Origin: Oceanobacillus saliphilus
GTDB lineage: Bacteria; Bacillota; Bacilli; Bacillales; Amphibacillaceae
NCBI RefSeq assembly: GCF_023522835.1
Contig: NZ_JALCZU010000009.1
Span: 141,535 to 205,534 of the forward strand
Length of the DNA stretch: 64,000 bases
Reading direction: 5' to 3'
Below the pieces are notes generated by a model that searched no databases, had not been told where the DNA came from, and saw only the letters and a program-made list of their open reading frames with translations. This document shows, piece by piece, positions 38,392 through 47,549 of the stretch; positions within the stretch are counted from its first letter, which is position 1; each line of letters starts with the position of its first letter. The translations under genes and the position numbers were made by a program.

Positions 38392-38904
38392 TTAGATGAG
38401 TAGCAATACAATAAATATCCCACTTAATACGCCCAAACTTTTTGCCATCTTCCCATATTTAAGTTTGTTGTCAATTGCATCTTCGAGTTCTCTGTCCAAA
38501 TGGACGATTGCCAGGTGTATGTGCTTCTGTTGCTGATGAATATCATGTTGACCAAGTGTTCTGCCGAATTGCTTCAGTATTTCATATTCGGATTCTTTCA
38601 GGGTGGAATTCTTTATCAGGTCATCCACTTTTATTTCCCATAGTCGGAAAAAGTCAATTTGTTCTTCATTCATTTCATTTCCGAGTCCTGTAAAAAAGGT
38701 TTTTAAAGGATCCGGAATTTTCTTCGAGATTGATAAGAATGCTTCTTTCAACGGTGCCTGACTATAAACGATTTCAGCCTCCAATATTTGTAATGCGCTC
38801 TTCAATTGTCGAATATGCTTTGGTCTATTTGTAAGTCGATTACTCCATTCAAATCCTACCAAAGTGGCTGTGCCTATTAAAAGTAGCGCTCCAATCCACT
38901 TCAT
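38392..38904 (-). CDS. spoIIIAB: Stage III sporulation protein AB
   Basis: A 170-residue protein with an N-terminal helix, a soluble helical domain (RPKHIRQLKSALQILEAEIVYSQAPLKEAF) and a C-terminal membrane helix, resembling the GspF-like SpoIIIAB. The ATG gives the family N-terminus MKWIGALLLIG. It overlaps the end of spoIIIAA by 56 bases, more than usual. Confidence 0.9.
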   Translation of the reverse strand: MKWIGALLLIGTATLVGFEWSNRLTNRPKHIRQLKSALQILEAEIVYSQAPLKEAFLSISKKIPDPLKTFFTGLGNEMNEEQIDFFRLWEIKVDDLIKNSTLKESEYEILKQFGRTLGQHDIHQQQKHIHLAIVHLDRELEDAIDNKLKYGKMAKSLGVLSGIFIVLLLI

Positions 38905-39829
38905 CTTCCTTACACCTCGATTTCTGAAACAGTTCATTTTCATTGTTATCCAATATCTTTCCAACTTGCCCGGGTCTTTGTTGTTTCCTATCCAAAAAAA
39001 TAAAGCGTTCAAAAATCCTATGTTCAAACACGGGTTTTAATGAAGGACGACGTTTTAATTCCTCCATATCGCTGCCATGTATGGTACAAATTATCGTTAC
39101 CCCCGTGTTGACAGCTTCCAGTAGAGCTTCAATATCTTTCTTATTTCCTATCTCATCAACAACCATTACTTCTGGAGACATGGACCTGATCAGCATCATC
39201 ATCCCATCAGCTTTCGGACAGCCATCCATTACATCTGTTCGTAATCCTAAATTATGCTGGGGAATCCCTTTTATGGAAGCACCTATTTCAGATCTTTCAT
39301 CAACAACTGCAACTTTTTTTGCTTCTATTTTTTCAGTTCCATTAGCAATCAATCGGGTTAAGTCTCTGATCAGCGTTGTTTTTCCTGCTTGCGGTGGGCC
39401 AATAATCAGGCTGTTCAAGTATTCTCCCTTGAATAGATGTCGGAGGATGGATGATGCGGATCCAATTTTTTCTTTTGCGATACGAATATTAAAAAAAGTA
39501 ATATTCTGTATTGCTTTGACCCTGCTGTTTGAAGTAATTACTTTGCCGGCAATTCCTACTCTATGACCGCCTTCAATCGTTATATAACCCTCTCTTAATT
39601 CATCTTCCATCCTATATAATGAAAACTCACTAAGCTGGTTAATTAAGTAAATGCCTTCATCATTTCCTGGAACTGTTGATTTCAGCCATTCTGTCCTGTC
39701 ATCAAAAATCAGCTCTACAGGACGATGCAAACGTATCCGTATTTCCTGTAAGAATTGCCATCTATCATCGATTTTCACTCTTACAGCCTGCCTCATTTCA
39801 CTTGGAAACAATCGCATAATCTCGTCCAT
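38849..39829 (-). CDS. spoIIIAA: Stage III sporulation protein AA (ATPase)
   Basis: A 326-residue secretion-type ATPase: Walker A GPPQAGKTTLIRDL and Walker B VMVVDEIGN. It is expected to energise the SpoIIIA channel. It is about 20 residues longer than the B. subtilis protein because the frame runs on into spoIIIAB. A sigma-E promoter lies just upstream. Confidence 0.93.
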   Translation of the reverse strand: MDEIMRLFPSEMRQAVRVKIDDRWQFLQEIRIRLHRPVELIFDDRTEWLKSTVPGNDEGIYLINQLSEFSLYRMEDELREGYITIEGGHRVGIAGKVITSNSRVKAIQNITFFNIRIAKEKIGSASSILRHLFKGEYLNSLIIGPPQAGKTTLIRDLTRLIANGTEKIEAKKVAVVDERSEIGASIKGIPQHNLGLRTDVMDGCPKADGMMMLIRSMSPEVMVVDEIGNKKDIEALLEAVNTGVTIICTIHGSDMEELKRRPSLKPVFEHRIFERFIFLDRKQQRPGQVGKILDNNENELFQKSRCKEDEVDWSATFNRHSHFGRI

Positions 39830-39865
39830 TTTGATTCCTCACTTTTTAGAAGTAGCTTTATAGTA

Positions 39866-39893
39866 AATGTATGTTCAAATGGTTAATTTATGA
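39866..39893 (-). promoter_or_regulatory. Sigma-E promoter of the spoIIIA operon
   Basis: The minus strand has the -10 CATACATT (39873-39866), matching the sigma-E consensus CATACANT, with a weaker -35 TCATAAAT 12 bases upstream. Predicted start is about 30 bases before the spoIIIAA start codon. Confidence 0.6.
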
Positions 39894-40003
39894 CCTTCTT
39901 GTAAGTAAGAAATTCTATCGATTGGTATGTACATGAGAAATGGCTGATCATTCCACTGAAGAAGCGGAGAAGTAGAAGAAAAGGGAAGGATGGGAACGTA
40001 CAT
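39875..40003 (-). CDS. Possible 42-residue small protein, unrecognised
   Basis: The reading frame has an ATG with AAAGGA six bases upstream and encodes MYVPILPFSST ... FLMYIPIDRISYLQEGHKLTI. I do not recognise a family. It lies between the efp terminator and the spoIIIA sigma-E promoter, the position of yqhV in B. subtilis, but it lacks YqhV-like membrane helices. Its stop overlaps the sigma-E promoter region. It may be chance. Confidence 0.3.
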   Translation of the reverse strand: MYVPILPFSSTSPLLQWNDQPFLMYIPIDRISYLQEGHKLTI

Positions 40004-40049
40004 ACACATTCCTTTTGGTTGTCTATTCTTTATACGTCCACACAAAAAA

Positions 40050-40072
40050 ACAGCCCTACCATATAGGACTGT
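40050..40072 (-). terminator. Terminator of efp
   Basis: ACAGCCCTA (40050-40058) and TAGGACTGT (40064-40072) pair with one mismatch. On the minus strand a run of seven T residues follows. Confidence 0.75.
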
Positions 40073-40090
40073 TCCTGTTATTACATTCAA

Positions 40091-40651
40091 TTATTGAGCT
40101 CTTGAAACATATTTCCCGTCTGACGTATTGATGATCAATACATCACCCTGATTGATGAAGAATGGTACTTGTACCGTATGACCTGTTTCGAGTGTCGCTG
40201 GTTTTGATCCACCACTTGCCGTATCACCTTTAATCCCTGGTTCGGTTGCCACTACTTCCAACTCTACGTTATTCGGAAGATCAACACCTAGTATTTCACC
40301 TTCGTAGCTAATTACTGATACTTCCATATTTTCTTTGATGAACTTCAGCTGCTGTTCTATTTGACTGCTTTGAAGTTCAATCTGTTCATAGGTATTCGTA
40401 TCCATAAATGCATGCGTATCTCCAGAAGCATACAGATATTGCATTTTCTTGTTTTCAATATGTGCTTTGCTAACTTTTTCCCCACCACGGAATGTTTTTT
40501 CCTGGATGTTCCCACTCCGTAAATTGCGGAGTTTTGAACGGACAAATGCAGCACCTTTACCAGGTTTTACGTGTTGGAATTCCAATACTTGCCAGATGTC
40601 TTTGTCCACTTCAATCGTCAAACCAGTTTTAAAATCGTTAACTGAGATCAT
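40091..40651 (-). CDS. efp: Translation elongation factor P
   Basis: A 186-residue, three-domain OB-fold factor that rescues ribosomes at polyproline. The loop [11 protein letters not shown] carries Lys32, the position modified in Bacillus. The position between yqhT and spoIIIAA is conserved. Confidence 0.97.
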   Translation of the reverse strand: MISVNDFKTGLTIEVDKDIWQVLEFQHVKPGKGAAFVRSKLRNLRSGNIQEKTFRGGEKVSKAHIENKKMQYLYASGDTHAFMDTNTYEQIELQSSQIEQQLKFIKENMEVSVISYEGEILGVDLPNNVELEVVATEPGIKGDTASGGSKPATLETGHTVQVPFFINQGDVLIINTSDGKYVSRAQ

Positions 40652-40677
40652 TCTAATTCCTCCCTATGTAGAAATGC

Positions 40678-41739
40678 TTAAAGTTGTATCAATTCTTTCG
40701 GAGCAAAGGTCAAACGTTCATTCCCACTATCTGTTATTACGATATCGTCTTCTATTCTGCAGCCGCCAAGACCGTTAACATAAATACCAGGCTCTACGGT
40801 AACCACCATGCCTGTTTCCAGAATTTTATTGGAACGAGTGGATAATCCAGGTCCTTCATGCACTTCCAAGCCTAATCCGTGACCAGTGGAATGGCCGAAG
40901 TTTTTCCCGTAGCCTTTTTCCGTAATATAGTCCCTTGTCAATGCATCAGCCTCAATACCAGTCATTCCCGGTTTAATCCCGTTCACTCCACGAAGATTTG
41001 CCTCTAATACTATATCATAGATTTCCCTTAATTCGCTCGAAATTTCTCCGACAGCAACAGTTCTTGTAATATCTGAGCAATAGCCTTCGTACAGTGCACC
41101 GAAATCAAGTGTAACCAGTTCACCGCTCTGAATTTCTTTCTCAGATGCAACACCATGTGGAAATGCTGAACGGAAGCCGGATGCAACAATCGTATCGAAA
41201 CTCGAAGATACCGCTCCGTTTCTGCGCATAAAGAATTCAAGTTCGTTTGAAATATCTATCTCTTTAACACCAGGCTTCAGGAATGACTGAATATGTTCAA
41301 ACGCATCGTCTGCGATTTTTGCTGCTTTTTTCATTATATTCAGTTCATCCGTTGTTTTAATCATCCGGATTTCTTCAACTAATCCACTTACAGGTTTGAG
41401 ATCAACATCAAAATTCTTCGTATAGGTTTCAAACTGAGAATAAGTCACATAGTCTTTTTCAAAACCAAGCCGTTTAATTCCCATTTCTCTTAACTGATCA
41501 GCAATCTCATGTTCTATCAGTTGTTTATGTTCAATAACAGTAAAATTTTTCGCTTGGTCTGCGGCCTGCTCCGTATACCTGAAGTCAGTGATGAACTTTG
41601 CATCCTTATCGGAAATTAAAGCAACTCCCGCTGTTCCTGTAAAACCTGTTACATATCTTCTATTGATAGGGCTAGCTATAAGTATTGCATCAAGTGAATT
41701 TAATTCAAGGCTATTTCTCAACTTTTTAAGTTTCTCCAT
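40678..41739 (-). CDS. yqhT: M24-family Xaa-Pro aminopeptidase/dipeptidase (YqhT)
   Basis: A 353-residue creatinase-fold metallopeptidase. The N-terminal creatinase domain covers about residues 1-125. The metal ligands lie in LVTLDFGALYEGYCSDITRT, GHSTGHGLGLEVHEGP, VEPGIYV and RIEDD. It probably releases proline-containing residues from peptides. It is encoded just upstream of efp. Confidence 0.92.
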   Translation of the reverse strand: MEKLKKLRNSLELNSLDAILIASPINRRYVTGFTGTAGVALISDKDAKFITDFRYTEQAADQAKNFTVIEHKQLIEHEIADQLREMGIKRLGFEKDYVTYSQFETYTKNFDVDLKPVSGLVEEIRMIKTTDELNIMKKAAKIADDAFEHIQSFLKPGVKEIDISNELEFFMRRNGAVSSSFDTIVASGFRSAFPHGVASEKEIQSGELVTLDFGALYEGYCSDITRTVAVGEISSELREIYDIVLEANLRGVNGIKPGMTGIEADALTRDYITEKGYGKNFGHSTGHGLGLEVHEGPGLSTRSNKILETGMVVTVEPGIYVNGLGGCRIEDDIVITDSGNERLTFAPKELIQL

Positions 41740-41848
41740 TTAATGGTCATCTCCCTCTCCAACGTTGACAATTTCTCTTATTTTCTGTGTCTAAGTGTAT
41801 CATAAATGAAGAAAATTGAATAATTTATTCTAATCTGTATCCTCTTTT

Positions 41849-42358
41849 TTAACCCTCTTTCTTCTTTATCTCTCTTATCTTCATATCGTGATAGTCATAA
41901 GATATAGAGTAGCCAATAAAAGTCCCATAAAGAACATAAAGACACAATGTAGAGATGAGTGTATTGTATGATAAATCATTGAAACTCGGTATATTTGGAA
42001 AGATGGGCTGCATAACAATAAAAATAATGACCCATAAGATTACACCATACAATAACCCCATCCACATGGAGTTAATCTTTCTGAATAAACCATAATAGAT
42101 AAAAGCAGCCCCAATGGAAAGCAAACCAGCAAGCAGTATGGAAATGATGACACCAAGCCATCTGTCTGTCCAAGGAGCATCAAGCCAAGATCTTAATATA
42201 AAATATTTGGGTGCCACTTCACTGAAATTAAAATAATACATGAGACTACTTATACTGCTCCATAATATCCCTCCGATAAATCCGGTAAGTAAGGACCTCG
42301 ATAAAATCGATAACTGTTCTTCTGAGCTAACTTTATTTTCTTGTTTTTCTGCTTTCAT
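41849..42358 (-). CDS. yqhR: YqhR family membrane protein
   Basis: A 169-residue protein with four predicted membrane helices and a charged N-terminus. The helix pattern and the neighbourhood (yqhT, efp on one side; yqhP, yqhO on the other) fit YqhR. The ATG with GGAGG eight bases upstream is preferred over an upstream start. aroQ, which lies between yqhR and yqhT in B. subtilis, is absent. Function unknown. Confidence 0.8.
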   Translation of the reverse strand: MKAEKQENKVSSEEQLSILSRSLLTGFIGGILWSSISSLMYYFNFSEVAPKYFILRSWLDAPWTDRWLGVIISILLAGLLSIGAAFIYYGLFRKINSMWMGLLYGVILWVIIFIVMQPIFPNIPSFNDLSYNTLISTLCLYVLYGTFIGYSISYDYHDMKIREIKKKEG

Positions 42359-42672
42359 TTCATGCACCTCCAACCGTATTATTGCCAAATACCATGAAAC
42401 AAATTACAAAATATGAATGTTATGCAGGCTATAATAAAAAATAATAGTAGTTAAGAATAGATTAATTTAGTAGAATAGAAATAAGATGAAACGTAAAAAT
42501 GAGTAATTCGGAAAATTATCTTCCTGTTGAATATTTTCCTTTGACTCTGGAAACAATTCTAATAGAAACTTTTAAGTGAATTTTTTTAAAAAAGATGGAT
42601 AAAAACTCATCATTAGAGGTATATCATAGTAAGAGGCATCATAACTGAAGAGACATGAAAGGAGGAAATCTT

Positions 42673-43056
42673 ATGGGACGCGGTAAATTTTCTATTTTCA
42701 TATATTTGATAATTGGATTTGCAGTTATCGGATTGTTTTCTCAGCTTTTAGGCAATACAGTAAACTTCCTTACCAATATTCTCCTGATGCTTGGATTTGG
42801 AGCAGCAATATTCGCCCTACTTTATTTTTTTGTTTTGAAGAAAAGAGGTCCTTCCAATTCGAATGATATGAAGAAGTACAAACAGGCTGTCAAGCAATCT
42901 AAATCCAAATATAAACAACCGAACCAAGTTAATTTCCATGCATCAAATAATATAAAACAACAGCTTCCACAAAAGAAAAAGCGAAATAGACGCACATCCC
43001 ATTTAAGGGTAATTGAGGGAAATAAACCAAAAGGAAAAGACCGGGCTTCTTTCTAA
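42673..43056 (+). CDS. yqhP: SA1362 family protein YqhP
   Basis: A 127-residue protein with two N-terminal membrane helices (about 6-26 and 31-52) and a very basic, Lys/Gln/Asn-rich C-terminal tail. The architecture and place match YqhP. The second ATG is chosen because AAAGGAGG precedes it. Function unknown. Confidence 0.8.
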   Translation: MGRGKFSIFIYLIIGFAVIGLFSQLLGNTVNFLTNILLMLGFGAAIFALLYFFVLKKRGPSNSNDMKKYKQAVKQSKSKYKQPNQVNFHASNNIKQQLPQKKKRNRRTSHLRVIEGNKPKGKDRASF

Positions 43057-43073
43057 AAGAAGTACGGTCTTTT
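43036..43073. terminator. Terminator between yqhP and yqhO
   Basis: AAAGACCG...CTTCTTT pairs with AAAGAAG...CGGTCTTT. It overlaps the end of yqhP and serves both converging genes. Confidence 0.75.
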
Positions 43074-43963
43074 TATCTGTTCCACTTACTTAAAAATTTC
43101 TCAGTGTTTACTCTTCCACTTTCTACTAGTTCTGCCTTAACCTTTTCAGAAATTTGGAAATTTACCGCTCCTGTCGGTTTGACGGGCACAAATAGGATAT
43201 TTTGCTTATCATTCTTGGCTATATATCTTGTATCATGGGCCTGCTTCATCGTAGTAAAAAGCGCCTGGAACATGTCGAGTGCATTGTTGATGTCTCTTGG
43301 CCCTACCCCTGTATCCGAGTCGGTCAACTTTATTCCAAGTATGGGTCTTTTTTTAATGTTTGCACCATTATCAAAAATCCATAATGGGAAATTACTTAAT
43401 AATCCACCATCGATCATAACACTTTTCTTTTTATACCTTCCAGGCATTTTCTTTGGCATAAAAAAGAACGGAAACCCAGCACTCATTCTGACGGCTTTAG
43501 AAACTGGAAAGTAATCTGGCTGAATGTCATATACTCTTTCCAAATCATCCGGTATCACAATAAGTTTACCTAATGAAAGGTCACTGACAACGACTTTCAG
43601 ATATCCTGGTCGAATATCACGAAACGTATGAATTTTCTTGGACGCCAATACCATGTTGAGCCAGTTTTCCAGTTTATCTCCTTTATTGATGCCAAGCTTA
43701 CTGTAAAGGAATAGCCACTTGGAAAATGGCAATATTCTAGTCAATACAGGTGGATCTACAAATTCGGATAAATCTAGTTGGTTTATTATTTCTCTAATCT
43801 CATCGAGTTCGAATCCTGCCGCGATCAATGAAGCTACAATTGCTCCTGCCGATGTGCCTGCTACACGTTCTAATTCCAGGTTTTGCTCATTCAATACTTC
43901 GAGAACACCTAAATAAGCAAATGCTTTTACTCCTCCACCTGAAAATACAGCATCAATTTTCAT
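43073..43963 (-). CDS. yqhO: Patatin-like phospholipase family protein (YqhO)
   Basis: A 296-residue patatin/RssA-type hydrolase. It shows the oxyanion loop SGGGVKAFAYLGVL, the nucleophile Ser in GTSAG and the catalytic Asp in DGGLLSNFP. The ATG has GGGAG seven bases upstream. The natural lipid substrate is unknown. Confidence 0.88.
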   Translation of the reverse strand: MKIDAVFSGGGVKAFAYLGVLEVLNEQNLELERVAGTSAGAIVASLIAAGFELDEIREIINQLDLSEFVDPPVLTRILPFSKWLFLYSKLGINKGDKLENWLNMVLASKKIHTFRDIRPGYLKVVVSDLSLGKLIVIPDDLERVYDIQPDYFPVSKAVRMSAGFPFFFMPKKMPGRYKKKSVMIDGGLLSNFPLWIFDNGANIKKRPILGIKLTDSDTGVGPRDINNALDMFQALFTTMKQAHDTRYIAKNDKQNILFVPVKPTGAVNFQISEKVKAELVESGRVNTEKFLSKWNR

Positions 43964-44085
43964 AGGATCGCTCCCTATGCTTATTTTGTCCATCGTGGTG
44001 TGATTAAAAAAAAGACTTATAACTTTCGAATCGATTTAATCTATATGTAAGCACTGATTTTAAAAAATAGAACCGATGCATAGAA

Positions 44086-44119
44086 AAACCATACAATTTA
44101 GTCATAATTGTATGGTTTT
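44086..44119 (-). terminator. Terminator of mntR
   Basis: AAACCATACAATT (44086-44098) pairs perfectly with AATTGTATGGTTT (44106-44118). T residues follow on the minus strand. Confidence 0.8.
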
Positions 44120-44128
44120 AGGATGAAA

Positions 44129-44548
44129 TTATTTTTCGGTTACATCTGCTAATTTCTTTAATTCTTCTATTCGAATATTGTCTGATTTGAAATAGTTCAC
44201 AAGGTCCCCTATGCGATCAATGGAATTCCAACTCAGATGATGTTCAATTCCTTCAACATCTTGATATATATTTTCCTTTTCCACCCCAATTATCTCTAGG
44301 AACTCTTCAAGGAGTTCATGTCTGAAGACGAGGCGCTCTCCAATTTTCTTTCCTTTTGCAGTCAGGACGAACCCTCTGTATTTTTCGTAGTTTAAGTATT
44401 TATCTTTATCCAGCTTCTGAACCATTTTCGTCACGGATGAAGGGTGTACTTCAAGTGCTTCGGCAATATCGGATACTCTGGCATACCCTTTGGATTCGAT
44501 CAGGTTATATATTTGTTCTATATAATCTTCCATACTTGGTGTAGGCAT
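44129..44548 (-). CDS. mntR: Manganese-dependent transcriptional regulator MntR
   Basis: A 139-residue DtxR-family repressor of manganese uptake. The metal ligands of B. subtilis MntR are all visible: Asp8 and Glu11 (SMEDYIEQ), a His in FRHELLEEF, and Glu, Glu and His in DVEGIEHH. The winged helix is at about residues 20-60. Confidence 0.95.
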   Translation of the reverse strand: MPTPSMEDYIEQIYNLIESKGYARVSDIAEALEVHPSSVTKMVQKLDKDKYLNYEKYRGFVLTAKGKKIGERLVFRHELLEEFLEIIGVEKENIYQDVEGIEHHLSWNSIDRIGDLVNYFKSDNIRIEELKKLADVTEK

Positions 44549-44732
44549 AAGGGATCTCCTCGTTTCAAAAATATTTTTATCTAGGGCAAAACTGTTTCTA
44601 TTCTTTGAGGATACAGGAAATTCAAGTTTAACTCAAGTGATATCGTTGGCAGAACAAAAGCCCGGATCTGAAAGGTTCACTACCTGTACGAATATAATTG
44701 CTTGCCAAGATTTATACATTTCTGCTCCATAA

Positions 44733-44756
44733 GGAAAAGGACCACATGGATATGGT
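44733..44756. other. Distal half of the disrupted nrdJ terminator (transposon left flank)
   Basis: GGAAAAGGACCA (44733-44744) is the exact complement of TGGTCCTTTTCC (51340-51351) on the far side of the element. Joined, they make a 12-bp stem with an 8-base loop that would have been the nrdJ terminator before insertion. Confidence 0.75.
44751..44756. repeat. Target-site duplication, left copy
   Basis: TATGGT directly precedes the TGT terminus and recurs right after the ACA terminus at 51338-51343. One extra matching base beyond the 5 bp usual for Tn7 may be coincidence. Confidence 0.75.
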
Positions 44757-44906
44757 TGTAGCTTTGGAATAAAGTTTGATTAAAAAACATCTCACAAACC
44801 CACATCTTACGTTAACTTAAAAGAACCCGTTTTGAAAAAAAAGTTTGATCAAAACGGGTTCTTTATTTGTAATACATTGCACATATTTTGTAAAAAAGTT
44901 TGATCA
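44757..44906 (+). repeat. Transposon left end with three putative transposase-binding repeats
   Basis: Repeats are at 44767-44781 (ATAAAGTTTGATTAA), 44837-44851 (AAAAAGTTTGATCAA) and 44892-44906. They are spread over 150 bp, as at the Tn7 left end. The rest of the gap to 45127 holds no gene. Confidence 0.75.
44821..44863. terminator. Hairpin terminator inside the transposon left end
   Basis: AAGAACCCGTTTTGA (44821-44835) pairs perfectly with TCAAAACGGGTTCTT (44849-44863). It can stop transcription in both directions and encloses one of the end repeats. Confidence 0.75.
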
Positions 44907-45126
44907 TTTCTAGCTGTAATCTTCAACAATCGCGCCCCGACTAAGGAATATATTTCATAACATTACCCTTTGCGTACATCATCCAAGAGGTAAAATGTAC
45001 AACTTTAAAAAAAGCCCATATTCTCGTCGCTACAAAAGTAACTTCGCCCTTTTTGATTTCGTTTAGTTGAATAAAGCCGTTTTATATCCTGTTTAACATT
45101 TTTTTATTGACCATTGATGCCAATCC

Positions 45127-45855
45127 CTAAACGGACTTTCTTTGAAAGTATAAATATCCTCCAAGAAAGAATAAGACAAAACTCCCCCCAACAACGGTCA
45201 ATAATTGATCCCACGGAACAAAAAATATATCATCTGTATTCCCACCGATATACATCATTGAAAAAGGCTGCGCCCACGGATAATAAGGCCCAAAACGCTC
45301 TGAATTCACTGCTAATATTGATGGTAATGTAAAGATAACGTTAACAGTAAATGGTGCAGCAAAACTTTTGAATAGAATAGACATCCACAATTGCAAAGCA
45401 ACTAATGGAAATGTCGCCACCCATCCCCCGAAAATACTTTTCCAAACAATCTCTAACGGAAAAGGGTCTGTGATGCCTTTTATCATTCCCACTACATAAA
45501 CAGCACCAAGATATAATAATTGTATAGCCAGTACAATTAGCATCAATATTACATATTTTGCTATAAATACTTTTCCTCTTGTTACAGGTAGTGCTAATAG
45601 TTGTTTCCAGCCGCCCGCTTGATGCTCATATCTGCAAATGATACTGGCCAAAATTCCTGTGATGAGGGGCAAGAAAAGCAATGCATATGTTAAATTCATA
45701 GAAAAGAGTGATAAATACCATTCATTAATCGCCACATCAATTGATAAATTAGAAGTTAATCCAAGAAAAAGTCCTATCAGTGGCCCTACAAAAATAATAA
45801 ATAAAATTTTTGATTTTCGTAACTTATACCATTCTGCTTGTAAAATTGATAACAT
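45127..45855 (-). CDS. ABC-2 type permease, second subunit of a lantibiotic/bacitracin-type exporter
   Basis: A 242-residue protein with six hydrophobic segments, of the permease family found in LanFEG and BcrAB-type immunity transporters. It starts immediately after the stop of the first permease. With that protein and the ATPase it should form a three-component exporter. The substrate is inferred from the family. Confidence 0.82.
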   Translation of the reverse strand: MLSILQAEWYKLRKSKILFIIFVGPLIGLFLGLTSNLSIDVAINEWYLSLFSMNLTYALLFLPLITGILASIICRYEHQAGGWKQLLALPVTRGKVFIAKYVILMLIVLAIQLLYLGAVYVVGMIKGITDPFPLEIVWKSIFGGWVATFPLVALQLWMSILFKSFAAPFTVNVIFTLPSILAVNSERFGPYYPWAQPFSMMYIGGNTDDIFFVPWDQLLTVVGGSFVLFFLGGYLYFQRKSV

Positions 45856-46566
45856 CTACTTCACATCCCTTCTTGTGAAATCGAACATTCCAACGATATA
45901 CAATAAACATCCAACACCGATACCTAATAGGACATTAATGATCGGTTCATTCCATTCATTAATTAATGACGGCCACTTCCAAATCATCCAATCTGGTAAA
46001 ATAAAAGCTGAATAGGTGAAAATGACTCCAAGAATACCTATAGTAATCGGAATCCCTTGATTTTGACTAACAGTTGCAATCCAAAGCTGTAATGCTAGTA
46101 TAGGTAACCCTGCAAAGTACGGATAGAAACTAAACTTAAATAGTTCAAAATATGATATTTCCTCACCTAAATCTAGAAAAACCCCGTATGCTAGAGTGAA
46201 CAACATTAATATAAATGAAGAAATCAATAATAAAAATGCAAGTACCGTGAATTTTGATAAATATACGCTCATTTTAGAAACCGGGAGCGAAATTAATTGC
46301 TTCCATGCATTCGTTTCATTTTCTAAACTTGCCATAAATGAAGTTAAAATCACAATTCCCAATACAAGAGCAAGTGGGGTAAACGTACTTACATTCAATA
46401 AGTAATAATCCCAATCATTGTCACTTTGCTGGAGTAGATAATCCTTTCGAACACCATAATTCACCATTTGCAAAGCAACAACGCCAAAAGGCCCTAAAAA
46501 CGTTAAAAACCAGAATCCTTTTCGCTTTATTTTTAAAAAATCTGAACTTAAAAGTTTTTTTATCAT
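45856..46566 (-). CDS. ABC-2 type permease, first subunit of the same exporter
   Basis: A 236-residue membrane protein with six hydrophobic segments. It shares the motif NAWKQLISLPVS with the other permease (GGWKQLLALPVT), so the two are diverged duplicates. Its start overlaps the ATPase stop by four bases. Confidence 0.82.
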   Translation of the reverse strand: MIKKLLSSDFLKIKRKGFWFLTFLGPFGVVALQMVNYGVRKDYLLQQSDNDWDYYLLNVSTFTPLALVLGIVILTSFMASLENETNAWKQLISLPVSKMSVYLSKFTVLAFLLLISSFILMLFTLAYGVFLDLGEEISYFELFKFSFYPYFAGLPILALQLWIATVSQNQGIPITIGILGVIFTYSAFILPDWMIWKWPSLINEWNEPIINVLLGIGVGCLLYIVGMFDFTRRDVK

Positions 46567-47474
46567 CCTTCTTTCCCACCCCTTGTCATTTGAAGAAAGA
46601 TGTCTTCCAGTGATCTTTTTTCCTCTTCTACTCGATAAATAGAAAATCCATCTTGAACAAGAGTACGAACAGCCTCTGCTATTTTTTTGTTTGAATGTTC
46701 AGATAATAAAACGGTATCATCCTTATAATCTGCTTTTATTCCTTTCGCTAATAACGAGCGCCAAGCTTGCTCACTATTGTTAACCTTTAATGAAATTTTC
46801 TGCTGAGAGAGCATACGCATCACTTCTATTGAATCTTGAAAAATCATCTTTCCATTCGTTACAATTCCAACAGTTGTTGCCATTTGGTCAATCTCTGATA
46901 ATAAATGACTTGAAATTAAAATCGTCATACCATATTCAGCAGGCAGGCGTTTAATTAATTGGCGAATCTCAATAATTCCAGAAGGGTCCAACCCGTTTGT
47001 CGGTTCATCTAAGATTAATAATTCAGGATTATTCAATAGAGATGCAGCAATTCCTAAACGTTGCTTCATCCCAAGTGAGAATCCTTTTACTTTTTTATTA
47101 GCCACATCTGATAAGCGGACAATTTCTAATACTTCGTAAATCTTTTTTTTCGGAACACCCAAAATTTTTCTCAATGCTTCTAGATTCTCATATGCGGTTA
47201 AATGAGGATAATAGGATGGATTCTCCACTAGTGAACCCACTCTTTTTAAGATGTTTACTCTTTCTTTTCTTAAATCCTTTTGAAAAATATGAATTGTTCC
47301 CGTTGTTGGTTTCATCAAACCTAATAACATTCGAATCGTTGTTGTCTTACCAGCTCCATTTGGTCCTAAAAACCCGTATACTTCCCCTTTTGGTATTTTC
47401 ATATCCAATCCGGTAACTGGCTTTTCTTTTCCGAAGTTCTTTGTTAAACCCTTAGTTTTTACTACATATTCCAT
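46563..47474 (-). CDS. ABC transporter ATP-binding protein (BcrA/LanF type)
   Basis: A 303-residue ATPase with Walker A GPNGAGKTTTIR, signature FSLGMKQRLGIA and Walker B LLILDEPTNGLD. The SLGMKQR form of the signature and the roughly 80-residue C-terminal extension are typical of BcrA and lantibiotic-immunity LanF proteins. The ATG is chosen because GAGGTG lies upstream. Confidence 0.88.
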   Translation of the reverse strand: MEYVVKTKGLTKNFGKEKPVTGLDMKIPKGEVYGFLGPNGAGKTTTIRMLLGLMKPTTGTIHIFQKDLRKERVNILKRVGSLVENPSYYPHLTAYENLEALRKILGVPKKKIYEVLEIVRLSDVANKKVKGFSLGMKQRLGIAASLLNNPELLILDEPTNGLDPSGIIEIRQLIKRLPAEYGMTILISSHLLSEIDQMATTVGIVTNGKMIFQDSIEVMRMLSQQKISLKVNNSEQAWRSLLAKGIKADYKDDTVLLSEHSNKKIAEAVRTLVQDGFSIYRVEEEKRSLEDIFLQMTRGGKEG

Positions 47475-47521
47475 TTCTCTCACCTCAAAAACTATCATAG
47501 AGATGAAAGGTTAAAATAAGG

Positions 47522-47548
47522 TATATATAAAGTTTAAATTTTGTTTAA
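47522..47548 (-). promoter_or_regulatory. Putative response-regulator site and promoter of the ABC operon
   Basis: On the minus strand TTAAAC occurs twice, 11 bp apart, followed at once by the -10-like TATATA. Such spacing suits OmpR-family regulators activating from the -35 region. It lies between the histidine kinase terminator and the ATPase gene. Confidence 0.5.
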
Positions 47549-47549
47549 A

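Noticed and set aside
44549-44600. MntR operator upstream of mntR
   Set aside because: AGTTTTGCCCTAGAT has only half of the expected palindrome, too weak to list.
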